The translations under genes were made by a program, and so were the position numbers. The notes under the pieces were generated by a model. It made no database searches. It saw nothing but the letters and a program-made list of their open reading frames with translations, and was not told where the DNA came from. A DNA stretch of 64,000 bases, from positions 186,001-250,000 of the forward strand of contig NZ_JAKNQQ010000003.1 in the NCBI RefSeq assembly GCF_022662475.1, read 5' to 3'. Shown here one piece after another: positions 53,283 through 63,197 of the stretch (position 1 is the first letter of the stretch; each line of letters opens with the position of its first letter). The stretch is from Sphingomonas sp. TREG-RG-20F-R18-01 (GTDB taxonomy: Bacteria > Pseudomonadota > Alphaproteobacteria > Sphingomonadales > Sphingomonadaceae).

Positions 53283-55775
53283 TCAGAAGCTGACCTTCGC
53301 GCGGAAGCCGATCGTCCGCGGCCGGGCGAGCGTCACGCGGCTGCCCGCCTGATAGACCTGATAATAGGTCGCCCGCGCGATGTCGGTCACGCGCACGCCA
53401 TTGGCGAGGTTGGTCCCGTAGATGCCGAATTCGAACTGCCCGACGTTATAGGTGACCGCCGCGCTGACGTTATGCGTCGCCGGGATGACGGCGAAGCTCT
53501 GGTTGAGACCGTTGCGGGTCAGCGTGCCATTGGTGATGACGGTGCTGAACGGATTGAAGTTGGTGTTCTGCGACGATTGGTACTGATACCCCGTCTGGAC
53601 ATGCAGGGCGCCGTTGCCGACCGGACGATCGTAGAACAGCTGGAGGTTGCCGGTCCAGCGCGGGTAATACGGCGTGCGGTCGCCGTCGAACGCGCCCACC
53701 GTCGGGATGTCGCCGTTGGCCTTGGAATCATTGTACGATCCGCTTGCCGATACGGTGATTTCGGGCGTCGCCTTGATCATCGTCTCGAGCTCGACGCCCT
53801 TGCTGGTGACGCGCCCCTTGTTGTCGGTGAAGAAATACGAGCAATCGAGCCGCAACCGGGTCTGCACGTCGCGCCAGTCGATATAATAGGCGCTGGCGTT
53901 GAGCGTCACACGGCCGCCCGCGAGCTTCGCCTTCTCGCCGATCGTGTAGTTCCACAATTTGTCCGGCCCGAACGTCAGCGGCGCGGCGTTGTAGCCGTAT
54001 CCGGCCAGCTGGCTCGTGCATTGCTGGGCAATCGACGGGTTCTTGCCTGGCGTCGTCGTGTCGAACGGCACCGGCTGGTTGCCGCCGCCATAGCGGAAGC
54101 CCTTCGCGGCCTCGGCATAGACCATGAAGTCCCGGTCGAAATGGTAGGAGACGTTTGCGCGGGGATTGACGCCGTTCGATTTCAACGTCGCGTTGGTCGT
54201 CAGCGGCCGATTGTTGATGACGCCGTATACGCCGCTTTCGAACAGGTAATAGCGCTCCTTGAAGTTGAAGTAGCGTAGCCCGGCGGTGAGATCGAGTTTC
54301 TCGGTCGCGTGCCACGTGCCGTCGGCATAGAGCGCGATCTGATGTTCGTTGGTGTCCTGCAGCCCCGAGAAGATGTCGTTCGACTGGAACGCGGCATCGA
54401 CCAGCCTTGAGTCATACAGGCCGTTCGGCGTGTTGTAAGGCCCGGAGCCATTCTGGTAGGACAGGGTGTCGAAGCCGGCGACCGGAATGTCCTGCCGCAA
54501 GTGGCGCTTCTGTTTTTCGTAGAAGGCGCCGACCGTCCACGTTAGCGGACCGCCCGGCTGCGACACCAGCCGCCCTTCGAGCATATAGTCCTTAATCTTC
54601 TGGTCGATCTGGTACAGTTCCGCCGGGATCTGACGTGCCAGCGTATCGCTGTAGGCGGTGGGCGCCTCGTACAGCGGATAGGTGTTGGTCTGCGGCGTCA
54701 GCGGCGAGCCATAATCCTGGAAGAAATAGCCAATCTGCGGCTCCAGGCTGGCGTCGAAGCCGATCGCGCGGTCGGTATAGGCACCCGTCACGATCAGATG
54801 TGCAAAACCGGCGTCATAGTCCGCCCCTAGCGTATAGAGGCGGAACCGATCGTCGGTGCCTTCCGGCCCGTTGGTCAGCACCGTGTAGGGCTTGAGGCCA
54901 TCGAACGCCGAGTTGAGCCCGTTGGCGATGCTGCGTTCGTAGGTGACCGACGCATCGACCGTCAGCGCTGCGTCCGGCGTCCAGCGTAGTGCCACGCGGC
55001 CCTGGTATGTGCTGTTCCGGTTGGCGTCCTGCTTGTTGCGCAGCCCGATATTGTCGATGAAGCCACCGTCGCGCCCGACGTAGAAGTTCGCGCGCATCGC
55101 CAGCGTGTCCGAAACGATCGGCAGGTTGAGCATCCCGCGGAAATTGAAGCCGGGCTCACCGTGTTCGGTCGTCAGCACGCCGGCCTCGGCAGTACCGAAG
55201 GCGCGGGTAAGGTTGGGCTTTGCTGTGACAAAGCGGATCGTCCCCGCCATCGAGCCCGCCCCGAACAGCGTTCCCTGCGGACCGCGGAGAATCTCGACCC
55301 GCTCGAGGTCATAGACCTTGAGGTCGGGTGTCTGGCCCTGAACCGAGATCGGCGTGTCATCGAGGTAGACGGCAACGAGCGAGCGGTCCGACGTGTCCGA
55401 GGTACGATAGGGACCGGTCGCGAGACCGCGCATGTTGAACTTGTTGAAGCCCGGTGCCCCTTCCGTGATCGACAGCGAGGGCGTGAACTTGGCGAGATCG
55501 GACAGATTGCCCTGGCCGGACTTGGTCACCTGATCGACGTTCACCACGGAAACCGCGAGCGGCACGTTTTGCAGCGATTGCGCACCAGAGCGGTTCGCGG
55601 TGACGACGATGTCGGTGAGTTCCGGGTTGGCCGACGACGTCTGGTCCGCGGGCGGCGCGGACTGTGCCTGAGCGACGATCGGCAGCAACAGCGACAAGCT
55701 CGCCGCGGACGCCGTCCATCGCGCGGCCGACGCCGCATATCCAGAGAACCGCCGAATGTGACGCAGTGACTTCAT
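53283..55775 (-). CDS. TonB-dependent receptor facing the sarcosine-oxidase island
   Basis: The ATG at 55775 gives 830 residues. A long signal peptide (MKSLRHIRRFSGYAASAARWTASAASLSLLLPIVAQAQ), then TDIVVTANRSGAQSLQNVPLAVSVVNVDQ, the plug motif VEILRGPQGTLFGAGSMAGTIRF, and a barrel ending in TIGFRAKVSF with terminal aromatic Phe. The VPLAVSVV plug groups it with the large sphingomonad receptor set. Being convergent with the DUF3089 gene, it may import the compound degraded by the island. This rests on proximity alone. Confidence 0.9.
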   Translation of the reverse strand: MKSLRHIRRFSGYAASAARWTASAASLSLLLPIVAQAQSAPPADQTSSANPELTDIVVTANRSGAQSLQNVPLAVSVVNVDQVTKSGQGNLSDLAKFTPSLSITEGAPGFNKFNMRGLATGPYRTSDTSDRSLVAVYLDDTPISVQGQTPDLKVYDLERVEILRGPQGTLFGAGSMAGTIRFVTAKPNLTRAFGTAEAGVLTTEHGEPGFNFRGMLNLPIVSDTLAMRANFYVGRDGGFIDNIGLRNKQDANRNSTYQGRVALRWTPDAALTVDASVTYERSIANGLNSAFDGLKPYTVLTNGPEGTDDRFRLYTLGADYDAGFAHLIVTGAYTDRAIGFDASLEPQIGYFFQDYGSPLTPQTNTYPLYEAPTAYSDTLARQIPAELYQIDQKIKDYMLEGRLVSQPGGPLTWTVGAFYEKQKRHLRQDIPVAGFDTLSYQNGSGPYNTPNGLYDSRLVDAAFQSNDIFSGLQDTNEHQIALYADGTWHATEKLDLTAGLRYFNFKERYYLFESGVYGVINNRPLTTNATLKSNGVNPRANVSYHFDRDFMVYAEAAKGFRYGGGNQPVPFDTTTPGKNPSIAQQCTSQLAGYGYNAAPLTFGPDKLWNYTIGEKAKLAGGRVTLNASAYYIDWRDVQTRLRLDCSYFFTDNKGRVTSKGVELETMIKATPEITVSASGSYNDSKANGDIPTVGAFDGDRTPYYPRWTGNLQLFYDRPVGNGALHVQTGYQYQSSQNTNFNPFSTVITNGTLTRNGLNQSFAVIPATHNVSAAVTYNVGQFEFGIYGTNLANGVRVTDIARATYYQVYQAGSRVTLARPRTIGFRAKVSF

Positions 55776-55904
55776 CTTACCCCCCAAAGGTTGATCGATC
55801 GTCGCCAACATGCCGGGGGGCTTTGAGGATGGCGCGCGTTTTCGCGGTCGCGCATCGGGGCGGGCTCCCTGTCAACATGAAGGCTGTATGAATTAGCGAA
55901 TGCC

Positions 55905-56114
55905 GTGAAACAGAATAATGGGATGCCCTTATGCTATTTTGTGATCATGGCGATATGCTTTTTTGGCCACACTATGGCGCGGAGCCACGTCGGCCGGGAT
56001 CGAGCCCACGGACATCTGACGATATCCGGCGTGACGCGCGCGGCAGTAACGGCTACGCTCGCGCAGGCCTATGAGGCCAACCGCCGCGAGGACGGTTGGA
56101 GCGGCTTTGAGTAA
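55905..56114 (+). CDS. Small hypothetical protein upstream of the hybrid kinase
   Basis: Not recognised. An ORF of 69 codons from GTG 55905; in-frame ATGs at 55923, 55948 and 55974 are alternatives. The second half (VTRAAVTATLAQAYEANRREDGWSGFE) has strong GC-rich third positions and protein-like composition, while the first part is AT-rich and possibly not translated. Its TAA overlaps a TTG start of the kinase gene that has GGAG before it, suggesting translational coupling. No domain is visible. Confidence 0.4.
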   Translation: MKQNNGMPLCYFVIMAICFFGHTMARSHVGRDRAHGHLTISGVTRAAVTATLAQAYEANRREDGWSGFE

Positions 56115-58959
56115 CGATCCGACGATGGTAACGAACTTGGACGGTCCGACGAAAAGCGGATCGAATGCGCGTCCGGCGGCGGCTTCACCGTCGGCATCGT
56201 TCGACGCATTCGATTGGGCGACAACACCGCTTGGCCCGCGGGACGCGTGGCCTCAGTCGTTGCGAACAACCTGCGCGTTGATGCTCGAATCCCGCCAGGC
56301 AATGTGCCTGTGCTGGGGCCCGGAGCTTACCCTGCTTTACAACCAGGCGTATGCGCCGTTTCTCGGGTTGCGCCATCCGGCGGCGCTGGGGCAGCCGATC
56401 GCCCGGGTCTGGGCAGACGTTTGGCCCGATATTGCGCCATTCGTTGACCGTGCTCTGGCCGGCGCCGCGGTATGGTTCGAAGACTTTCCCTTGGTCCTGC
56501 ACCGCAATGGCTATCCCGAGGAAACATGGTGGAATTTCTGCTACAGTCCAGCGCGCGACGATCAGGGGGACATCGTCGGCTTTCTCAACGTCGCGAGCGA
56601 TGCCACGGCCGGCGTGCTCGCCCGGCGGGAGGCTGCGGCTGAGCGCGAGCGTCAACAGCGCATGCTGCAACAGATGCCCAGGTTCGCGGCGCTGTTGTCG
56701 GGGCCCGAGCATCGTTTCACCTACGTCAACGACGCCTATGTCGAAATGTCGGGCGCGCGGGACTATGAAGGGCGGACCATCCGCGAATGTTTCCCCGAAC
56801 TGGCCGCGCAGCAGTTCTTCGGCTTGCTGGACACGGTGTATCGTACGGGTGTCCCGTTCGCGGCGCGAGCGATGCCGATCGAACTCCATCAGGATCGTGG
56901 AACCCGGTTCATCGATCTGCTGTATCAACCGATCCGCGACGACGCCGGCCACGTGACGGGCATCTTCGTCGGCGGGTATGACATTACCGATCGGGTCCGG
57001 GCCGAGGCAGACCAGCACGAGAGCGAGACGCGTTACCGCACACTGTTCGAGGCGATCGATTCGGGCTTTTGCATCATCGAACTGCGGTTCGACGCCGACC
57101 GACGCCCGGTCGACTATCGCATCGTCGAGGCGAATTCGGCGTTCGAGCGCCAGACCGGGCTGGTCGGCGCGACCGGGCGTTGGATCCGCGAGATCGTTCC
57201 AGATCTCGAGCAACATTGGTTCGATTTCTACGGGCGCGTCGCGCTTACCGGAGAACCCGCGCAATTCGAGAACGAGGCGACCGCATTCGGCCGCTGGTAC
57301 GATGTCCACGCGTATCGCACCGGCGCGCTGGAGCAGAACCGCGTCGCGGTACTGTTCAACGACATCACCGACCGACGCCGTGCCGACCGGGCGTTGCGCG
57401 AACTCAATGAAAACCTGGAAATGCGGGTCGAGGAAAGGACCGCGGAGCGCAACCTCCTTGCCAAGATCATCGAAAGCACCGACGTGATGGTGCTGGTCAG
57501 CGACCTCGACTACACGATCCTGGCGATCAATCGCGCCAATGCCGACGAATTCGAGCGGATCTACGGCGTCCGGCCCGCCGTTGGCGACAACATGCTGGAC
57601 CTGCTCGCCCACCTGCCCGAAGAGCGGGCGGCGGTACGCCAAACCTGGGGACGCGGACTGGCGGGCGAAGAGATTACCCTTCTGACGCAGCATGGCGCTG
57701 CCGATCGCGACCGGCCCTGGTATGAGGTCAAGTTCCGGACGTTGCGCGATGCTCAAGGTACGCCGGTCGGCTGTTACCAGTTCGTGACGGACGTGACTCA
57801 GCGGATCCGGGATCAGGAACGGCTCGACGAAGCGGAGGAGGCCCTGCGGCAAAGCCAGAAGATGGAAGCCATGGGGCAACTCACCGGCGGTGTTGCGCAC
57901 GATTTCAACAATCTCCTGACCCCGATCGTCGGGTCGCTCGACATGCTGATGCGGCGTGGCGTCGGTGGAGACCGCGAGCAGCGGTTGTTCGATGGCGCAT
58001 TACAGTCCGCCGAGCGTGCCAAGACGCTGGTGCAACGCCTGCTCGCCTTTGCCCGGCGTCAGCCCTTGCAGCCCGTTCCCGTAGACGTCGCGGCCCTGGT
58101 CGCGAGCATGGCTGGGTTGATCGAAACCACGCTTGGCCCGACGATCGATGTCAGGCTCGTTCTGGCGCCCGATCTTCCGCCGGCGCGCGCCGATGCCAAC
58201 CAGCTCGAGATGGCGTTGCTCAATCTGGCCGTCAACGCCCGCGACGCGATGCCCGACGGGGGAACGTTGCAACTTTCCGCCCGGCATGAGCACATTGCGG
58301 TGCATCACCAGACCGGACTGGTCGCCGGGGACTATGTCCGGCTTGCGGTCGTCGATTCCGGCGAGGGCATGGATTCGGCAACCCGTGCGCGCGCGATCGA
58401 GCCATTCTTTTCCACCAAGGGCATTGGCCAGGGCACGGGGCTCGGCCTGTCGATGGTGCATGGGCTGGCGGCGCAGCTTGGCGGGGGGCTGGCGATCGAC
58501 AGTTCTCCCGGGTTGGGGACCACGATCGCATTGTGGTTGCCGGTCAGCGCAACCGCGCCCGTTAGGCAAGGTGAGGACCAGGGGAGGCAGCGCCGACCGG
58601 CGCACCGCGCGCATGGACGCGCCTTGCTGGTCGACGACGAGCGGTTCGTGCGGTTGAGTACGGGGAACATGCTCAACGACCTGGGCTATGACGTGACGGA
58701 GGCGGCATCGGCAGAGGACGCGCTGGCGCTGTTGGCTGAGGACGATGGTTTCACGCTGCTGGTGACCGATCATCTGATGCCCGGAATGAATGGCACAGAG
58801 CTGGCGCGCACGGTGCGCGCCACATGGCCGCGCCTTCCGGTCCTGATCGTGTCGGGTTATGCCGAACTCGACGGCGTCGCGTCCGATCTGCCCCGGTTGA
58901 CCAAGCCGTTTCGCAGCGCCGAGCTGGCCGCTGCGCTTGCCGAGATGACACAAGCGTAA
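56107..58959 (+). CDS. PAS-containing hybrid sensor histidine kinase
   Basis: The start is uncertain: TTG 56107 with GGAG five bases before it, or ATG 56125 without such a site. About 950 residues. There is no membrane helix. Several PAS modules occupy the N-terminal 560 residues (SLRTTCALMLESRQAMCLCWGPELTLLYNQAY, FAALLSGPEHRFTYVNDAY, YRTLFEAIDSGFCIIELRF, KIIESTDVMVLVSDLDYTILAIN). The H-box GGVAHDFNNLLTPI has His598, followed by an ATPase domain and a C-terminal receiver with Asp888 (LLVTDHLMPGMNG). The signal is unknown; a cyo operon follows at 110 bp. Confidence 0.9.
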   Translation: MSNDPTMVTNLDGPTKSGSNARPAAASPSASFDAFDWATTPLGPRDAWPQSLRTTCALMLESRQAMCLCWGPELTLLYNQAYAPFLGLRHPAALGQPIARVWADVWPDIAPFVDRALAGAAVWFEDFPLVLHRNGYPEETWWNFCYSPARDDQGDIVGFLNVASDATAGVLARREAAAERERQQRMLQQMPRFAALLSGPEHRFTYVNDAYVEMSGARDYEGRTIRECFPELAAQQFFGLLDTVYRTGVPFAARAMPIELHQDRGTRFIDLLYQPIRDDAGHVTGIFVGGYDITDRVRAEADQHESETRYRTLFEAIDSGFCIIELRFDADRRPVDYRIVEANSAFERQTGLVGATGRWIREIVPDLEQHWFDFYGRVALTGEPAQFENEATAFGRWYDVHAYRTGALEQNRVAVLFNDITDRRRADRALRELNENLEMRVEERTAERNLLAKIIESTDVMVLVSDLDYTILAINRANADEFERIYGVRPAVGDNMLDLLAHLPEERAAVRQTWGRGLAGEEITLLTQHGAADRDRPWYEVKFRTLRDAQGTPVGCYQFVTDVTQRIRDQERLDEAEEALRQSQKMEAMGQLTGGVAHDFNNLLTPIVGSLDMLMRRGVGGDREQRLFDGALQSAERAKTLVQRLLAFARRQPLQPVPVDVAALVASMAGLIETTLGPTIDVRLVLAPDLPPARADANQLEMALLNLAVNARDAMPDGGTLQLSARHEHIAVHHQTGLVAGDYVRLAVVDSGEGMDSATRARAIEPFFSTKGIGQGTGLGLSMVHGLAAQLGGGLAIDSSPGLGTTIALWLPVSATAPVRQGEDQGRQRRPAHRAHGRALLVDDERFVRLSTGNMLNDLGYDVTEAASAEDALALLAEDDGFTLLVTDHLMPGMNGTELARTVRATWPRLPVLIVSGYAELDGVASDLPRLTKPFRSAELAAALAEMTQA

Positions 58960-59031
58960 CACGGGCCACGACAAAAAGGCCGCCTGATCCGTCGACATGC
59001 CGCGCCGGATGGCGCAAGAGCACGCATGTTC

Positions 59032-59048
59032 CCGGGCAGGGTGCCCGG
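59032..59048. promoter_or_regulatory. Hairpin just upstream of the second cyoA
   Basis: CCGGGCA-GGG-TGCCCGG is a perfect 7-bp stem 20 bp before the cyoA start at 59069. It could be an operator or a translation-control hairpin, or the end of the kinase mRNA. No support beyond position. Confidence 0.3.
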
Positions 59049-59068
59049 CGACGAGGGAATACGCGTAG

Positions 59069-59980
59069 ATGATCCGCCGCCACCATGTCCGCGTGCCCGT
59101 GGCGGCACGCCTGGCACCGATGGTGCTGTTGTTGGCCTTGTGTGGCTGCAGCGCGCTCGATCACGGTTTCCTCAATGCCGCTGGGCCGGTTGCGACGGAC
59201 GAACGGCACCTCTTCTTCATCGTGTCCGCCGTGCTGGTGTTCGTCGCGGGCCCGGTGCTGCTGCTGGTTCCGTTGTTTGCCTGGCATTACCGGCTCGGCA
59301 ATGCCGACGACGCGTATCGGCCGAACTGGAACTTCTCCTGGTGGGTCGAGGGCCTGATCTGGATCCCGCCAATCGGCATCGTGATCGGCCTTGCGGTGTT
59401 GTTGTGGAACTGGACTCACCTCGACGATCCGTATCGCAAGCTTGCGGGTGGTCCGCCGATCGAGGTCGAAGCGGTCGCGCTCGACTGGAAATGGCTGTTC
59501 ATCTATCCCGACGAGGGCTTCGCGACCGTCAATCAGCTGGCACTCCCGGTCGGGCGCCCGATGCACATCCGGCTGACCAGCGGAACGGTGATGCAGTCGC
59601 TGCTGATCCCGCAACTTTCCGGGCAGATCTACGCCATGGCTGGGATGACCACCGAGCTCAACATCGCTGCGTCGCGGCCAGGCCGATATCTCGGGCAGAA
59701 CACGCAATATAACGGCGCGGGTTTTGCGCGGCAGAAGTTTACCGTGCTGGCGCTGTCGGGAGCGGACTATCAGGCGTGGCTTGGCCGGGTGCATCGTGCG
59801 CCCGCAATCCTCGACCAGGCGGCATGGCGCACGATCTCGCAACGGACGGTTGCACCGCACCCACGCTTCTTCGGCGCGGTCGTGCCGGGGCTGTTCCAGC
59901 GCGTGCTGACCGAAACCTCTGGTGGGGCGCATGCCGCAATGACCGCGCATGCGGCGGAATTGGCGAAGGACGCACGATGA
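59069..59980 (+). CDS. cyoA: Second quinol oxidase subunit II (lipoprotein)
   Basis: A 303-residue protein with lipobox LCGC (Cys27), two membrane helices (FFIVSAVLVFVAGPVLLLVPLFAW, GLIWIPPIGIVIGLAVLLWNW) and a cupredoxin domain (AVALDWKWLFIYPDEGFATVNQLA) without CuA ligands. It is shorter than the first CyoA (368 residues), lacking the C-terminal tail, and has diverged, so it is not a recent duplicate. The last four bases overlap the cyoB start (ATGA). Confidence 0.93.
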   Translation: MIRRHHVRVPVAARLAPMVLLLALCGCSALDHGFLNAAGPVATDERHLFFIVSAVLVFVAGPVLLLVPLFAWHYRLGNADDAYRPNWNFSWWVEGLIWIPPIGIVIGLAVLLWNWTHLDDPYRKLAGGPPIEVEAVALDWKWLFIYPDEGFATVNQLALPVGRPMHIRLTSGTVMQSLLIPQLSGQIYAMAGMTTELNIAASRPGRYLGQNTQYNGAGFARQKFTVLALSGADYQAWLGRVHRAPAILDQAAWRTISQRTVAPHPRFFGAVVPGLFQRVLTETSGGAHAAMTAHAAELAKDAR

Positions 59981-62064
59981 ATACCCCTGTCTGGCCGCTT
60001 CTGCTCGGGCGGTTCGAATGGCGCGACCTGCCGTTCGTGCGGGCGTTCGAAAACCCCAGTGTCAGCGAACTGATCGGCGCGTTTGCCGGCGGGCTGGTCG
60101 TCGTAGGGGCCGTCGTCGTTGCCCTGTTGCTGACCCGCTACGGCAAATGGCGCTATCTTTGGTCGGAGTGGCTGACCAGCCTCGACCACAAGAAGATCGG
60201 CATCATGTACATCGTGCTCGCCTTCGTGATGCTGTCGCGGGCGCTGGTTGAGGCAATGCTGATGCGCGGACAGCAGGCCGTCGCGATCAACAATCCCGGC
60301 TTCCTCACGCCCGACCATTTTGGCGAGCTGTTCAGCACGCACGGATCGATCATGATTTTCTTCATGGCGATGCCGTTCCTGACCGGGTTGATCAACTACG
60401 TGATGCCGCTCCAGATCGGGGCGCGCGACATGGCGTTTCCCTGGGCCAATTCGGTCGCCTTGTGGCTGACCGGCGGGGGCGCGGGGCTGATGATGGCATC
60501 GCTGGTGGTCGGGCAGTTCTCGACCGGCGGATGGACCGGCTATCCGCCCTTTACCGAGCTTGCATTCAGCCCCGATGTCGGACCCGATTACTGGATCTGG
60601 GCGGTGTCGCTCGGCTCGATCGGATCGACCATGGCGGGCATCAACATCGCCTGCACGCTCTACAAGCAACGCGCGCCGGGCATGGCGTTCATGGCGATGC
60701 CGCTGTTCTGCTGGACCAGCCTGTGCACCGCGATCCTGATGATCTTCGCCATGCCGCCGCTGACCGTCGCGACCGCGCTGCTCGCGCTCGACCGCTATCT
60801 GGGGTTCCACATGTTCACCAACGATCTCGGCGGGAACATGATGAACTATGCCAATTTGTTCTGGCTGTTCGGCCATCCCGAGGTCTACATCCTGATTCTG
60901 CCCGCATTCGGTGTCTATTCCGAGGTGGTGTCGACCTTCTCGAACAAGGACCTCTACGGCTACACCTCGCTCGTGCTCGCGACGATGGCGATCGCGGTGC
61001 TGAGCTTCACCGTCTGGGTCCACCACTTCTTCACCATGGGGCAGAGCGCCAATCTCAACGCCGTGTTCGGCATCGCGACGATGACGATCGGCGTGCCGAC
61101 CGGGGTCAAGATCTACGACTGGATCTGGACGATGTTCCGCGGCGAGGTGCGGTTCACGGTGCCGATGCTGTATGCCCTCGCGTTCATGATGACGTTCGTC
61201 CTGGGCGGGTTCACCGGGATCCTGCTGGCGATGCCGCCGCTGGACTATCTCGTGCACAACACGTTGTTTCTGGTGGCGCACTTCCATAACATGCTGATCC
61301 CAGGGCTGCTTTACGGGATGCTGGCAGGATATCACTACTGGTTCCCCAAGGCGTTCGGGTTTCGCCTGGACGAGCGTTGGGGGCGGATTGCCTTTACCTG
61401 CTGGGTGGTCGGTTTCTATCTCGCGTTCATGCCGCTGTACGTGCTGGGCGCGAGCGGCATGGCGCGACGGACGCACGAGATCTTCGATCCGTCGTTCCGG
61501 CCATGGCTATACGTTGCGCTAGGCGGGGCAGGGGTCCTGTTCTGCGCCTTGGCGTCCCTGTTCGTCCAACTGATCGTCAGCATCCGCAACCGCGCGCATA
61601 CGCGCGTCTTCGCGGGGGATCCGTGGGACGGCCGGACGCTCGAATGGTCGATCGCCTCGCCGCCGCCCGAGTATAATTTCGCGCGCGTCCCGCAAGTCGA
61701 GGGCCGCGACATCTTCTATCGGCGCAAGCATGCCGATGGGCAGGCACCGCCCTATGCCGCCCCCGCATATTACGAGGATATCGTGATGCCGCGGAACAGC
61801 GCGACGGGGGTGGCGATCGGTCTGTGCGGCGCGGCGGCGGCATTCGGGGTCATCTGGCACATCTGGTGGTTGGCTGTCGTCGGTCTGGCGGCGATGGTGG
61901 GCGCGCTGGTCGTACGCAGTTTCGGTCGCAACCAGCATCGCACCCTGCCGGCAGCTGCCGTCGAGGCGGAGGATCGGCGCTGGCGGGCAGCGCTGGCTGC
62001 GGCCCGGGCGGTGCCACGGCAACACGAGATGACCGATGCGAACGAAGGGTTGGCGCAGTCATGA
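59977..62064 (+). CDS. cyoB: Second quinol oxidase subunit I
   Basis: A 695-residue haem-copper subunit. Haem and copper sites are conserved: [43 protein letters not shown]. The start ATG at 59977 overlaps the cyoA stop. Compared with the first CyoB of this window, the K-channel and surface loops differ, and the C-terminal tail is longer, suggesting different kinetics or expression conditions; this is inference. The end overlaps cyoC by four bases. Confidence 0.95.
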   Translation: MNTPVWPLLLGRFEWRDLPFVRAFENPSVSELIGAFAGGLVVVGAVVVALLLTRYGKWRYLWSEWLTSLDHKKIGIMYIVLAFVMLSRALVEAMLMRGQQAVAINNPGFLTPDHFGELFSTHGSIMIFFMAMPFLTGLINYVMPLQIGARDMAFPWANSVALWLTGGGAGLMMASLVVGQFSTGGWTGYPPFTELAFSPDVGPDYWIWAVSLGSIGSTMAGINIACTLYKQRAPGMAFMAMPLFCWTSLCTAILMIFAMPPLTVATALLALDRYLGFHMFTNDLGGNMMNYANLFWLFGHPEVYILILPAFGVYSEVVSTFSNKDLYGYTSLVLATMAIAVLSFTVWVHHFFTMGQSANLNAVFGIATMTIGVPTGVKIYDWIWTMFRGEVRFTVPMLYALAFMMTFVLGGFTGILLAMPPLDYLVHNTLFLVAHFHNMLIPGLLYGMLAGYHYWFPKAFGFRLDERWGRIAFTCWVVGFYLAFMPLYVLGASGMARRTHEIFDPSFRPWLYVALGGAGVLFCALASLFVQLIVSIRNRAHTRVFAGDPWDGRTLEWSIASPPPEYNFARVPQVEGRDIFYRRKHADGQAPPYAAPAYYEDIVMPRNSATGVAIGLCGAAAAFGVIWHIWWLAVVGLAAMVGALVVRSFGRNQHRTLPAAAVEAEDRRWRAALAAARAVPRQHEMTDANEGLAQS

Positions 62065-62684
62065 GCGAGCGCGCGATGCCGAACCACGCCGCAGCGGCCG
62101 ATGCCGAACAGCTGGACGACGACGAGGAAGACACCGCGCTGTTCGGCTTCTGGATCTTCCTGATGAGCGATGCCGTTATCTTCGCTCTGCTGTTCGCGAC
62201 CTACGGCACGATGACGCTGGCGACCGCTGGCGGCCCGACGGCGGCCTCCGAGTTCAAGCTGCTGCCGACGTTCATCGAGACGCTGTTGCTGCTGACCAGC
62301 AGCGTCACCTTCGGCCGCGCCTCGATCGCCATGAAATATGACGAGCCACGCCGCAGCCTGTTTTTGTGGCTGTTCGTGACGCTGGGACTGGGACTGGCCT
62401 TTCTCGCGTTCGAACTCAAGGACTTCGCGGACATGTTCGCGGATGGCGCCTATCCGATGCGCAGCGGCTTCCTGTCGGCCTTTTTCGCTCTGGTGCCGCT
62501 GCACGGGTTGCACGTGCTGGCGGGATGCTTCTGGCTGGTCGTGATGATCGTCCAGGTCGGCGTGCTCGGGCTCGACCGGCGGGTGAAGCTCAACCTGCTG
62601 CGGCTGGGGCTGTTCTGGCATTTTCTCGACGTGGTGTGGATCGCCATTTTCTCGATCGTCTATCTGGGCGGGCACGGCGCATGA
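62061..62684 (+). CDS. cyoC: Second quinol oxidase subunit III
   Basis: A 207-residue protein with five helices; LFGFWIFLMSDAVIFALLFATYGTM and FFALVPLHGLHVLAGCFWLVVMIVQ identify CyoC. An acidic N-terminal stretch (DAEQLDDDEEDTA) replaces the His-rich linkers of the other copy. It overlaps cyoB and cyoD by four bases each. A structural subunit of the bo3 complex. Confidence 0.94.
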   Translation: MSERAMPNHAAAADAEQLDDDEEDTALFGFWIFLMSDAVIFALLFATYGTMTLATAGGPTAASEFKLLPTFIETLLLLTSSVTFGRASIAMKYDEPRRSLFLWLFVTLGLGLAFLAFELKDFADMFADGAYPMRSGFLSAFFALVPLHGLHVLAGCFWLVVMIVQVGVLGLDRRVKLNLLRLGLFWHFLDVVWIAIFSIVYLGGHGA

Positions 62685-62992
62685 AGAACGCGGACGAACG
62701 GCGCGGCGAATTGCTGACCTACGGCATCGGCTATCTGCTTGCACTTGCGCTGACCGGGGCGGCGTTCGCGGCGGTGGTGTGGCCCGCTTTCCCGGCGGGG
62801 ACGACGTTCGCGATCGTGCTGGGGCTCGCGCTGGTGCAGGCGATCGTGCACTTCCGGTGTTTCCTGCACATCACGATGCAGCGCGCCTCTCGGCATGACC
62901 TGCAACTGATCCTCTTCTCGACGCTCATCATCGTGATGATGGTCGGAGGGACGCTCGTGCTGCTGATGAACCTGCGCGGGCGCATGATGTAG
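62681..62992 (+). CDS. cyoD: Second quinol oxidase subunit IV
   Basis: A 103-residue subunit with three helices (LLTYGIGYLLALALTGAAFAAVVWP, TTFAIVLGLALVQAIVHFRCFLHI, LILFSTLIIVMMVGGTLVLLM). It lacks the His-rich N-terminus of the first copy. It completes a second cyoABCD operon without SURF1 and without a RegBA pair; assembly presumably uses the SURF1 encoded at 27612. Confidence 0.93.
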   Translation: MKNADERRGELLTYGIGYLLALALTGAAFAAVVWPAFPAGTTFAIVLGLALVQAIVHFRCFLHITMQRASRHDLQLILFSTLIIVMMVGGTLVLLMNLRGRMM

Positions 62993-63120
62993 CTGCGGGG
63001 CGTTCTCGTTACCGCTTCATGCCCGGCGAAAGACCGGCACCCGCGAGCGCAACGGGGAAGCTCGAACGTAGCGCGCGGCGTGCTGCCACTTTCGCGGGGA
63101 AGCGCGCGATGTGACGCACG

Positions 63121-63147
63121 CCCTGTTGGTAGGCTCGGCCAACAGGG
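63121..63147. terminator. Hairpin after the second cyo operon
   Basis: CCCTGTTGG and CCAACAGGG form a 9-bp perfect stem with a 9-base loop, 129 bp after the cyoD stop. No T-run. It could end the cyo mRNA or protect it; assignment is tentative. Confidence 0.4.
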
Positions 63148-63197
63148 AAGGACAGGGACCGGATAGGCCAAGGGAGCGCACCGGCCGGCCCCTGTCG

